A stretch of 64,000 bases of DNA from Chaetoderma sp. LZ-2023a (taxonomy: Eukaryota > Mollusca > Caudofoveata > Chaetodermatida > Chaetodermatidae), in the NCBI GenBank assembly GCA_034401795.1, contig CM067372.1, positions 15,649,424-15,713,423 of the forward strand, given 5' to 3'. Below are positions 54,946 to 64,000 of this stretch, piece by piece. The first letter of the stretch is position 1, and each line of letters starts with the position of its first letter. The notes beneath the pieces were generated by a model. It was not told the DNA's origin and did not search any database. It saw nothing but the letters and a program-made list of their open reading frames with translations. A program made the position numbers and the translations under genes.

Positions 54946-56155
54946 CCCCCAAGAGATTCTCTGTGTCCAACGACCATTGCAGGTGATGAATCAGAGGCGC
55001 CAACACTGACACGTTCGAGTCCAGCGAACCTGTACTCTGGGTCCATTGTGTCATGAGAAATAACTGGATCGGCCGCCTGCGTAAGGCGGCCTGAGGAATG
55101 ACTGGTTCCAATGAAACCATCAACCCCAGCATTCTCAAGTAAACCCGTGCCAGGACATGACGACTGTCGCACACTGACTGAATCAATGAGATTATTTTCT
55201 GAACTCTCTCCTGAGTAGGAAAAACATATCCTGTCTCTAGATCGAAGAACATCCCCAGGTAAACAAACTTCTGGGATGGAGTCAGCTCTGATTTTGGGAA
55301 ATTGATCATCCAGCCCAAGTCTGTGAGAGTCTTCAAAACAATCTCCAGACTGGCCGATAAACTTTCCTGGGTGTGCGCTTTTAACAGCCAGTCGTCTATG
55401 TACGTGTGGACTGCTATGCTTCTCCTGCGGAGGTATGCAGTGATCGCAAGAACCACACGGGTGAAAACCTGAGGAGCCGTGGAAATTCCGAAGGGTAACA
55501 CCCTGAATTCCCACTGTCTGCCCTGGAATGCAAATCTCAGGAAGCGACGGAAACTCCTGTGTATGGGGATGTGGAAATAAGCGTTCTTCAAATCTATCGA
55601 CGCTGTCCACATTCCCCTCTCTAACCCCGCCAACACCGAGCGCACAGTCTCCATCTTGAAACTGGGCGTCTCTATGAACTTGTTCAATGGCTTGAGGTTG
55701 AGAATTGGTCTCCACCCTCCGGTGTTTTTTGTTACTAAGAACAGGGTTGAATAGAAGCCCGGACACCTTTGTGCCGGCTGAATAGCTCCTTTTTGTATGA
55801 GGGAATTTATTTCCTCCTCGATACACAACCTTTGCTCTGGATCTCTCGGATTTGGAGTCCAGATCGGCACTAGAGACAGTCGCGATGGCGGGCCTGTCAT
55901 CCAATCGGGATGATACCCGACTGAAAACCATCGCAAGACTAAACGGTCCTGAGTTAACCGTTCCCACTCTTGCATGTGGTCGGCTAGCCGGCCTCCCACC
56001 GGTCCACCTAGGGATAGAGGTGGACATAAAGAGTGCAAGAGCGGCACTGTCTCCTTTGCCAGAAACACCGGAGCGGTTCTCACCGCGGTAACCGTCCCAT
56101 CAGGAACGATTACCACGCCCAGATCCTCGCGCGCCACGACCAGCACCGCGCGCAC
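54932..56155 (-). pseudogene. DIRS F/G reverse transcriptase, intact domain
   Basis: A 407-codon frame holds the whole RT: GGWRPILNLKPLNKF, motif A ASIDLKNAYFHIPI (the second aspartate of DLKDAYF is asparagine; the catalytic first one is kept), motif B LPFGISTAPQVFTRVV, motif C HTYIDDWLLKAH and the thumb SELTPSQKFVYLGMFFDLE through RRRPIQLFLM. It terminates at 54932, close to a C-run (ACCCCCCCCCC) where the RNase H frame is displaced. It overlaps the gag C-terminus. Confidence 0.87.
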
Positions 56156-58137
56156 CTCGGTAAGCGGCGGCTTCCTGGCTGACTGCGCCTGAGGAGCCTG
56201 CGCCCCCTCGCTGCTGGCCGAATCGCACGCGGCCGAGGCCGACGTTGCGATGGTGGTTGGCCTCTGACCTGGCCAGCACCACCTCGAGCCTGCAGGGGAC
56301 GAAACGCAGGGGGTGCGGCGCGAACGTTAGCACGACGAAGCACCTCAAACTGCTCGCGCAGCGCCCTCTGGTTATTTACCAGAGTAACCGTCTCCTGGAG
56401 GTGTGGACATCCCTCACCTCCAAAGAGACCAGGACCTGTCATAGGCGTACGCAGTAGCCTATTGTACAGGTCCTGGGACGGGCACAGATTGTCCAAGGCA
56501 AATGTGCGCCTTGCCCGGACACTCCTGGTCACCGCCCGAGTCATACAGTCCAGCGCCAGGTTGATACCATCCTGGATGGCTCGCTGGACTGTGACCGGAC
56601 TTGGCTTGCGCGATGCGGATGCTGTTACTACCCCTTGTAACAGCTGGGAGACGTGGGACAGAGCGGCAATCGAAGCCCTCCCACTCTCCTCCGCATCACG
56701 CAACGCGGTATTTGCTGAACGCAACACGTTCGAACACAAGACTCCCGTGTCAGAACGGGAGCCTGGCCGCGCATCCTCACCCAAAGCCGCGCGGTCATCC
56801 ACGCTCGGCTTAGGTACCACACCGTACCGTTGGTAATCCAGGGGCACGATGCGGCAACGCCTGGCCACCTCGCGCGGGGCCTTCACGAGACGTCCACTCG
56901 ACTTAATGGACGTCTCCGCCACCTCGAACATGTCAATGACATGCTCTGCCAGTGGCAGAGAAGGCATAGCGTTAGCAGTAGGCTTACCAGCTAACCACGG
57001 CCTGTGGTCACGCTGGCTAGCCGACTGCTCCACGGGCAGATCTGGCCTAACACTCACCAACCACTGGCAAGTGTCAGACCAATCCTCCTCCGTGGCTAGC
57101 TGCGAGCGCTCTACAAGACGGGGGCCTTCGTCTTCCTCCTGAGCGCAAGCAACAGAGCTTGACGCGGATACGTTGATATCCCTGGCAAGCCAGGGAGAGC
57201 ATGCGGGCCTGACAACACCGGCATGCTAATCTCACTGGCTTGACCAGGAGCAGGCGCTGTGGTAGACCGCGGGGCACATACCGCCCCACCACGGCCCCGC
57301 CCAGCACCAGCGACACTCTCGGCAAGCCGAGGTATGCGGCAACGCTGGCCCTCAGCACCCAGGGCCACAGTCTGAACCGTGGATTCTACCCCTGCATGAG
57401 TAGACCCGTGGAATAAGTCGCCTGTATTCCCCGCGAGGGGTGCACAGACGTCATAATCCATGGCCACGTCCTCAGACGGCGACCCCAACAGGTAATCCTC
57501 ATCCTCCTGGCCAGACAGATTAGACTCCGGGTCAGCAAAGAGAGCTAACCCGTACTGGCCAGGGAAGGTGCCATAGGAGGTACTGGCACCCGCGGCGTGC
57601 GGATACCCCTGGACTGATAAGCAGCCCGCGGGTTCCAGCGACAACCGTCCACGGCCTCTCGGTGCGGCACTAGGTCGTGGAACGCCCCCTCTAATGGGGC
57701 CACCTCTGAATCTTCGAACAACGGAAGCGTACTAAGGAAAGGTGATTCAGAGGTGGGGATTACCTGCTCCGAAGCAGATGATGAGGACAGCAAAGGATTT
57801 GGTCCAGGAAGCATGCCACGAAGCAACTCTGGAACCAAATCCTTTATTGTCCTCCTCATCTCTCCCAACATCTCGGTCCGGAAGGCCTCCATGTCCATCG
57901 CGGACGAGGCCTTCCTCTTACCCTTCTTACTCACAACCTCTCTTTTCTGCTTCTTCTTCTTCTCCTCCTCCACCACCTTGTCCTTCGCCTGCAAGCACAA
58001 GAATTCGGACATTAGCTCGCCCCCCCCAGTGCTTACATATCTCGCAATTAAGCAAGGGACCACAGGGGCTACATTGATAAGAGATGAGGCACAAACTTGT
58101 CCTTCAAAAATCGTCCACAGGACGCACAACCAGGTCT
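56110..58137 (-). pseudogene. DIRS G gag, frameshifted
   Basis: It begins after the acceptor CCTCTTTCAG (ending 58138) with a degraded cysteine cluster that changes frame near the C run at about 58025. A Lys/Glu-rich helix and KDLVPELLRGMLPGPN (57720-58020), the acidic centre QEDEDYLLGSPSED (57500), DVAMDYDVCAPLAGN, and the C-terminal half at 56110-57060 (WLAGKPTANAM, SLPLAEHVIDMFEVAET, RAIQDGINLALDCMTRAVTRS) follow, ending in an Arg/Gly/Ala-rich tail. Frame changes occur at about 58025, 57650 and 57110. The codon that is a TGA stop in C is CTA here. Confidence 0.8.
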
Positions 58138-59049
58138 CTGAAAGAGGGCAAAGGACGAGGAGTATGAGCAATCTAGTTAAGCTCAGAAACTCAACCAACT
58201 CAAGAGAAGGAAATGATCATAAAGATCAATATTCATCAGAAAACCAGCTTTGGACAAACTTTAATTGTTAATAAAGAGCAAGGCTGATTATGACGTCATT
58301 AATCCTATGACAGGAAAAAATCGATCCCCAACAAACATCCAAGTGCAAGGACGAATTGTATCTCTAACAAGAACATGTGCAGAATGGACATTTCGACTAC
58401 ACAACCATCAGATATATACTGATAACAATGGCAAATACTGTTAATTATCTCCCTTTCCTCTCTAAATAATTAACATCACCTCATATCAATAATTAGATAC
58501 CTGACACTTTGTATAGACAAACCATCCAACGTGATGAACTGGAGCACTCCACCAACTGAACGCCTCTTAACTCTCTCCACCGCTAGGGGAAGGAATTGGA
58601 TCAAGAGGGCAAAGTGAGAAGACCTTTATACTAGGCCTCCGACTCACTGGACATACAATTTTTGGTTAGATAACCTAACAGTATTAGTAGGAAATGGAAC
58701 CATGGTGGAGAGAAACAAACCCTCTGCTGATGTGATGTCCATTACATATCGTCACACAGACCTGTGGACATAAACACAAAGAGAGATTAGTATTATATAG
58801 CACCTAGTTGAAATAAACCAACTAAACAAGGCGCTTATCACGGTAACCGTGAGTCCTGGAAACACATTACACCGGGTAAAGAACTCGCTAATTTTACTAG
58901 AAGTCACCTGATTTAAAGGTCCTGGGCCCTCCTGTGGCGAAGTCATCCTTTCTGCCATCTATATCAGGGATTATCACTTCCAAAATTCACACAAAAAGAC
59001 TATGAATTGAGTTAGAAAAGCTCTAGCACAAAAACATGTGTAGACTCTC
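58138..59049 (-). promoter_or_regulatory. DIRS G 5' leader with conserved splice-like signals
   Basis: Non-coding. On the minus strand it has AAATCAG/GTGACTTC at 58917, TTATGTCCACAG ending 58762, AGTGTCAG/GTATCTAATT at 58500 and the gag acceptor at 58138, in the same order as in C. Confidence 0.5.
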
Positions 59050-59242
59050 TGCCAATAAATTAGCAAAGAGGAAGTGCTAGTCTGCGCATGCGCGGTGGTG
59101 GGGCTGGCATCCGCCAGACTACACTCTGACTCCCTGCCCAGTAGGGGCACCTAACTGTTTTAATCTGAGTGTTTATTGAGTGAAAGCCGATATTTAGCAA
59201 TATCAAAAGTATTAGGGAGGTAAGTATACTCTCGATGTGAAA
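59050..59242. repeat. DIRS G right terminal repeat, inside F
   Basis: It reads TTAGGGAGGTAAGTATACTC and ends CGATGTGAAA, followed directly by F gag. Its inner part (TCTGCGCATGCGC, ACTCTGACTCCCTG) differs from the left ITR at 52853, so its true left partner is missing. Confidence 0.88.
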
Positions 59243-60135
59243 ACATGCGGCCCCGAAAGACCCGGCATGCTAAGCTCACTGGCTTGACCAAGAGCAGGTG
59301 CCGTGGTAGAGCGCGGGGCAGACACCGCCCCACCACGGTCGAGACCAGCACCAGCGACACTCTCGGCAAGCCGAGGTATGCGGTAACGCTGGCCTTCAGC
59401 ACCTCCCAGGGTCACCTTCTGGACCGTGAATTCTACTCCTGCGTGAGTAGAACCATGGAGCACGTCGCCTGCATTCCCCGCGAGGGGTGCACAGACGCCG
59501 TAGTCCATGGTCACGTCCCCAGACGGCGACCCTAGCAGGAAATCCTCTTCCTCCTGGCCAGAAAGGTTAGACTCCGGGTCAGCAAAGAAAGCTAACCCAG
59601 ACTGGCCAGGGAAGGTGCCATAGGAGGCATTGGCACCCGCGGCGTGCGGATACCCAGGGTCTGATGAGCAGACCGCGGGTTCCTGCGACAACCGATGTCC
59701 ACGGCCCCTCGGCGCGGCACCAAGCCTGCTGCCAGGGTCGTGGAACGCCCCCATCAATGGGGCCACCTCTGAATCGTTCTCAAACAATGGAATCGACCTA
59801 CGGAAACTAGATTCAGAGGCGGGGATAACCTGCTCTGAACCAGATGCTGAGGACAACAAAGGAGCTGGCCCAGGAAGCATGCTGCGAAGCAACTCTGGGA
59901 CCAAATCCTTTATTGTCCTCTGCATCTCTCCCAACATTTCGGACCGGAAGGCCTCCATGTCCACCGCGGACGAGGCCTTCCTCTTACCCTTCTTCGAAAC
60001 ACTCTCTTTCTTCGCCTTCCTCTCCTCCTCCACGCCCTTCTCCTTTGCCTGCAATGGCAAAAAGTCAGACATTAGTTCGCCCCCCCCCCCCCCATTGCTT
60101 ACATACGTCGGTCGCACTTAAGCAGCGGTCCACAG
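59243..60135 (-). pseudogene. DIRS F gag, N-terminal half cut by G
   Basis: A frame of about 290 codons runs from a C-rich run at about 60080-60092 (which displaces the cysteine cluster) through the Lys/Glu helix, KDLVPELLRSMLPGPA, QEEEDFLLGSPSGD, DYGVCAPLAGN and APALGQASELSMPGLSGPHV. It then enters the G terminal repeat at 59242. It is nearer to C gag than to G gag by eye. The C-terminal half of this copy is not found anywhere in the window. Confidence 0.83.
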
Positions 60136-61117
60136 GGACTGCAGCTGAAGCACAAATGGGGAACAAACGGATCCTTCAGAAACCGGCCACAGGACGGACA
60201 ACCCGGTCTCTGAAACAAGGACGAGGACAATGAGCAAGTTAGTCAAGGTTAGCTTTTTAAAAAAAACAACTCAAAACCAACTAAAGAGAGGGAAAAGATC
60301 ATAAAGATCAGTAACTATAAGAAACCAGCGTTGGACAAAACTTTAAATGTAACTAAAGAGCAAGGCTGATTATGACGTCATCAATCCCATGACAGAAATT
60401 AAATCGGTCCGCAACAAGCATCTAAGTGCAAGAACGAATTGTATTCCTAACAAAACGTCCTCACTTGGATATTCAGACTACACACCATCAGATACACAAT
60501 GATAACAATGGTAAATACAGTCATTATTTTTTCAAATAATTCATATCACCTCATATCATTAACTAGATACCTGACACCTGGTATAGACAAACCATCCAAC
60601 ATGATGCACTGGAGCACTCCACCAAGACTACGCCTCTTAACTCTCTCCACCTAAGGGGAAGGAATTGGATCAAGAGGGCAAAGTGAGAAGACCTTTATAT
60701 CAAGCCTCCAACTCACTGAGCATAGATTTTTTGGTTAGATAACCTAACAGTATTAGTAGGAAATGGAACCGTGGTGGAGAGAAACAAACCTTCCTGTGCT
60801 GAGATGTCCACTAATAATGCAAATCCATACCTGTGGACATAAACACAAAGAGAGATTAGACTTATATAGCACCGAGTTGAAAAAACCAACTCAAACCGGC
60901 GCTCATCACGGTAAACACGAGTCCCGGAAACACATTACACCGGGGAAAAACTCGCTAGAATATAGTTGAAATCACCTAATAAAGAGATCCAGCTCCCTCC
61001 TCCGGAGAAGTCGCCCTTTCTGACATCTTTCTCTTTCTTTCCAGGTATATTTAGACTATTTTACACAGGTAAACGAGTGAAAACTTTTTAACAAGCACAA
61101 ACGCGTGTGATCTCTCT
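60136..61117 (-). promoter_or_regulatory. DIRS F 5' leader
   Basis: Non-coding and closely similar to 22816-23724 of C. The first donor-like site is changed (ATTAG/GTGATTTC at about 60974). The acceptor TTATGTCCACAG at about 60832 and the donor GTGTCAG/GTATCTAG at about 60569 are kept. Confidence 0.5.
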
Positions 61118-61310
61118 GCCAATAAATTAGCAAAGAGGAAGTAGTAGTCGGCGCATGCGCGGTGGTGGGGCCGGCATCCGCCTGACTACCTCTGTCTACC
61201 TGCCCAGTAGGGGCACCTAACTGTTTTTAATCTGAGTGTTTTATTGAGTGAACGCCAATATTTAGCAATATCAAAAGTATTATGGAGGTAAGTATACTCT
61301 TGATGTGAAA
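61118..61310. repeat. DIRS F right inverted terminal repeat
   Basis: It is complementary to 52853-53068. The arm reads TTATGGAGGTAAGTATAC (T for G in the usual AGGGAGG) and it ends GATGTGAAA at E gag. Confidence 0.9.
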
Positions 61311-61850
61311 AGAGTCGTGTTGGCCAACGGCTTTGCCTGCAACCATGCCCGAGGGTTACCGGCAGCCGTTTTGTCCATGGAGAGCTCTGGTCTGACAGTG
61401 AGGAACCACGCGCACGCGTCAGACCAGTCTTCAACCATGGCCACATGCAAATTGCCGCCGAGCAGCGGTCCCTCATCATCCTCAATGGCGTTCGCAGGTA
61501 GGGCCGAGGAGAAGGCTATAGACGAACCCGGCTGCCCAGGGAATGCATACGGGCCCGCGAGGGCTGGCATAACATTCTCCATAGGCTGGCCGGGCACCAA
61601 GGTCGTGCTTGTGTGTGGGGTATCAGGCACACCAGCGCTTAAGCGTGGAATCTTATATGGGCGGCTGTCCGCTCCAAACTGGCCCACAGGCTGAATCATG
61701 AAACCTGCTCCCCAGGGAACAATGCCATAGGTGCAAGCGGCCGCGCTCCCCAAGAGAGGAGAGTAGCCACTCGCATCCATGTCTTCATGATCATCCTGTG
61801 GACCGAGCAGGTAGTCTTCATCATCTTCCTGGTCAACGATAACAAATCAC
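61311..61850 (-). pseudogene. DIRS E gag, central part right of nested element F
   Basis: It encodes EDDEDYLLGP, a Gly/Ala/Pro-rich part, KIPRLSAGVPDT, GPYAFPGQPGS, EDDEGPLLGGN, VEDWSDACAWF and WLQAKPLANTT. These parallel QEEEDYLLGSP, RIPRLAESVAG, GPHAFPALPGV and EEDWSDACQW of C. The first 150-200 codons, including the cysteine cluster, are deleted just upstream (near 61855), where leader sequence follows at once. The last codons join in frame with 52743-52852 across F. Confidence 0.8.
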
Positions 61851-61854
61851 AACC

Positions 61855-62727
61855 AGGATCCCAAATTAAGAACGAGACAGAAAAATTATTGACTATCTAG
61901 ATATCGCTCCACGTTCATAATAAAGGGTGATAAAAACACCAAAACGATTTCTTCAAACTACGATTATGACATCAAGAAAAGAGAAAACCTCTGGCTGATT
62001 ATGACATGAAACCTCAATGCAACAGCTCCTTCAAGGAGAGGGGACATCAGAAATGAATGCAAGAAATATCTAGTGACTAAAGACATTCATTACTCCCGAA
62101 TAATATAATATTAAATTATATATATTCGAGAACCCATGCACATACAAGAGAAAATACAATGCAATAACAAATGGCAGCAGAAATTTGTGAATATTTTCAA
62201 ATAATTATGTGCCATAACTAATAAACTCCCTTAGCCTGAGCACAGGCAACACCATCCTCTTGTGCAGAACACATCCATCCATCCGCCGAGACTCTTCTTT
62301 CTCTAGAACTGATGAGGGACAAAAGGAGAGATATTTCTTTCATTTATTTACTATATCTCCAATGCTTAGACATATCACAATGATAAGTAAAAAAAGAGAC
62401 GTGAACAACCTTCGAGAGAAGAATAGGAACCCTTACCATCCATAAGTTGAACCTGTGAACACAAAGCACAAGGGATTACTAGCCCTAGGCGCTGGGAGAA
62501 ATTTAACAAGGATTCCCAGCGCCTGAAATCGCAGTAATGCCAAAATGGCCGCGAATGAAAACCGGTAACATATAAAAGTTACAAGTCTAAATTAATAAAT
62601 GTAACAATATCACCGTAACAGATGATGAGGAAGCTTCCTTTGCAGACTTTGTATCAGCCATAATCCAAAAAAGGTGATAACAAGTATTGAAAATTCTCAA
62701 AAAGAGACTGGGACAGTTTTTCACATG
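61855..62727 (-). other. DIRS E 5' leader
   Basis: Non-coding and diverged from C. GCTGATTATGACAT near 61993 corresponds to GCCGATTATGACGT of C. An acceptor-like TTGTGTTCACAG near 62455 is at the place of TTATGTCCACAG in C. Confidence 0.5.
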
Positions 62728-62914
62728 TAGCTTATCAGCCAATATATTAGAAAACGGAAGTACCAGTATGCGCATGCGCAGTAGGTGGGGTCTGTCATGT
62801 ACATGCCTGTGTACATCCCCTGCCCATTAGAGGCACCTAACTTTTTATAATTCTGAATATTATACTAATATATCAAGAGTGATAGGGAGGTAAGTATGTT
62901 CTCATGATGTGAAA
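62728..62914. repeat. DIRS E right inverted terminal repeat
   Basis: It is complementary to 48845-49066. The arm is GATAGGGAGGTAAGTATGTT, and it ends CATGATGTGAAA before TTTCAGAGATCC of the tandem repeat. Confidence 0.88.
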
Positions 62915-63475
62915 TTTCAGAGATCCGATAAACAGTAACGGAGTTATCATCCGGAAACCAGTTTTCAAGATGACCAATGGTGACTGGCAGCCATCTTGAA
63001 ATTCACATCATTGTCACTTTCGATAGGTTTCTTCCCTAGACCTAGTCCAACTATACTATGAAGTTTCAACGCGATCTGATAAACGGTTAAGGAGTTATCA
63101 TCCTGAAACAAATTTTCAAGGTGGCCACCGGTGGCTGGCGGCCATCATGGATTTCGGATCATCGTCGATTTCGATAGGTTTCTTCCCCAGGCCTAGGCCA
63201 ACCACGCTCTGAAATTTTAAAGCGATTCGGTAAACGGTAACGGAAAACCAATTTTCAAGATGGCCGCCAGTGGCAGGCGGCTGTCTTGGATTTTGGATCA
63301 TCTTCGATTTCGATAGGTTTCTTCCCCAGGCCTAGTCCAACCACCTTATGAAGTTTCAAAGCGATCTGATAAACGGCAACAAAGTTATCACCCGGAAACC
63401 ACTCTGCTGCCCACCCATCTGCCCATCCGCCTGGACCGCGCGATTACATAATACTCCCCAAATTATTTTGGCGGG
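62915..63475. repeat. About 150-bp tandem repeat, right part, with hairpin end
   Basis: Three to four units with ATCCGGAAACCA, GGCTGGCAGCCATCTTG and TTTCGATAGGTTTCTTCCC continue the array from 48844. The block closes with CCCCAAATTATTTTGGCGGGG, a palindrome near 63450. Confidence 0.88.
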
Positions 63476-63917
63476 GTATAAAAAATGATGAAGTATTTAC
63501 GAAATAATGAACTAACATAAATCTTATTTGCAGGAAAATGAATATGGTATCTAATAAATATTTTGAAAACAATTTGCTGAGATATGTTAGTGATAAAAAA
63601 AATTATTTTTGAAAACATTCTTCTCAATATGTCATATATATTTTATGTTAAGTTACACCAACACACACCAATAAACATGTTTTCTTAGCAGGCAACTACT
63701 TAACATGGATATAATTGATTTTGTACCAAGATCATGGTGACTTGGAGATTTTAACCGCCATCTCATTGTACCAATTCCTAACAGCTAAGGCAACCATGTA
63801 GCCAATTGATAGAAATCCAAGGCAAAGCAATTTGATAATCGTAAAACCTAATGTTGCCGTTGCCAGACTCGTGTGCGCTTCGCAGGCGTGACTAAAATCA
63901 AACATTTAATATCTTAC
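63476..63917. other. Intronic AT-rich DNA
   Basis: I see no gene or clear repeat. It is the 5' part of the host intron that contains DIRS E. Confidence 0.5.
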
Positions 63918-64000
63918 CAATGCATTGGCTGGCACTAGTCGCCGCAACAACCTCGGTAAAACTAAAAACTGGACAGGGTTTGCAGAAGAACTGGCCCGGC
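63918..64000 (-). CDS. Host gene exon (partial): cysteine-rich ectodomain repeat
   Basis: The donor CATTG/GTAAGAT is at 63917, and the exon continues beyond the window. The frame that leaves one base (G) at the donor, as needed by exon 48358-48405, reads PGQFFCKPCPVFSFTEVVAA and then TSASQCI. The PGxxxCxPCP spacing and TSASQC end resemble one unit of the GCC2/GCC3 (ephrin-receptor-like) cysteine-rich repeats found in EGF/CUB-type extracellular proteins. One other frame is also open over this short stretch, so frame choice rests on phase and on the cysteine pattern. If right, the protein has an extracellular cysteine-rich region, a Thr/Ser stalk and a membrane helix. Confidence 0.7.

Larger units (their letters stand above)
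52853..61310 (-). mobile_element. DIRS-type retrotransposon F (family 2) nested in E, chimeric with copy G
   Basis: The outer ends match each other: the left ITR at 52853-53068 and the right ITR at 61118-61310 share GGCGTTCACTC/GAGTGAACGCC and GTAGACAGAGG/CCTCTGTCTAC. F splits E gag so precisely that the frame continues across it. Inside, a second right-hand ITR ends at 59242 within F gag. The interior therefore holds more than one copy: left ITR, ICR, recombinase, RT, gag, leader and ITR of one, then gag fragment, leader and ITR of the other. Confidence 0.88.
48845..62914 (-). mobile_element. DIRS-type retrotransposon E (family 2), split by nested element F
   Basis: The left ITR (48845-49066) and right ITR (62728-62914) are complementary and distinct from those of C/F (both have the TGTACACAGGCATG/CATGCCTGTGTACA block). 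Recombinase and pol lie at 49745-52760. Gag is in two pieces on either side of F, and the leader is at 61860-62727. E starts TAAGAAAATTTACC, ends GATGTGAAA, and sits in a tandem repeat with no target duplication (GAAG on the left, TTTCAG on the right). It occupies the intron between host exons 63918-64000 and 48358-48405. Confidence 0.9.

Noticed and set aside
53778-56027. A 749-residue frame as one protein
   Set aside because: Its first half (56027 to about 54945) is the RT region in a wrong frame; only the part from about 54945 to 53778 is genuine.

Overview
This is eukaryotic, intron-rich animal DNA. It is dominated by transposable elements and tandem repeats, with no sign of operons or prokaryotic genes. 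Abundant DIRS-type tyrosine-recombinase retrotransposons, a repeat beginning 'AACAAGAGGCCC' and AAGATGGCCGCC-type repeats suggest a lophotrochozoan, most likely a mollusc. That placement is an inference from repeat style, not a database match.

One host gene appears to span almost the whole window on the minus strand. Six exons can be chained with matching splice phases: 63918-64000 (cysteine-rich ectodomain, cut by the window edge), 48358-48405 and the first part of 47634-47789 (Thr/Ser stalk), the rest of 47634-47789 (transmembrane helix), then 45761-45827, 29505-29741 and 7928-8453 (cytoplasmic tail with stop codon). It reads as a single-pass receptor-like protein. I do not recognise the gene. 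Its introns are swollen by nested mobile elements and satellites.

Layout from left to right. 1-3172: right part of DIRS element A, beyond the 3' end of the host gene. 3173-7927: AT-rich DNA with an 84-bp and a 27-bp minisatellite and microsatellites, possibly including host 3' UTR. 7928-8453: terminal host exon. 9050-29305: DIRS element B, split by a LINE (14868 to about 26420) that is itself split by DIRS element C (16869-23918), and by a 1.8-kb interspersed repeat (26551-28374). 29505-29741: host exon. 30733-38784: a 61-bp satellite with a higher-order period of about 2.0-2.3 kb. 38785-45133: DIRS element D, inserted inside that satellite, which resumes at 45134. 45761-48405: three host exons around a 41-bp minisatellite. 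48845-62914: DIRS element E, holding nested element F (52853-61310), inside which lies the right end of a further copy, G (ends 59242). 62915-63475: the about 150-bp tandem repeat into which E inserted.

The DIRS copies fall into two families: A and D, and B, C, E, F and G. All carry minus-strand gag, reverse transcriptase-RNase H, a possible methyltransferase-like segment and a tyrosine recombinase. Where complete they have inverted terminal repeats plus an internal complementary region that matches both outer ends, which is the DIRS1-type architecture. All copies have frameshifts or stops, so none looks autonomous as sequenced. The flanks show clean insertion with no target-site duplication. 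Two structural points stand out: both families place GGTAAGTAT in inverted orientation next to the ends and in the internal region, and several copies have a gag frame that starts at a splice-acceptor-like site with no upstream ATG.
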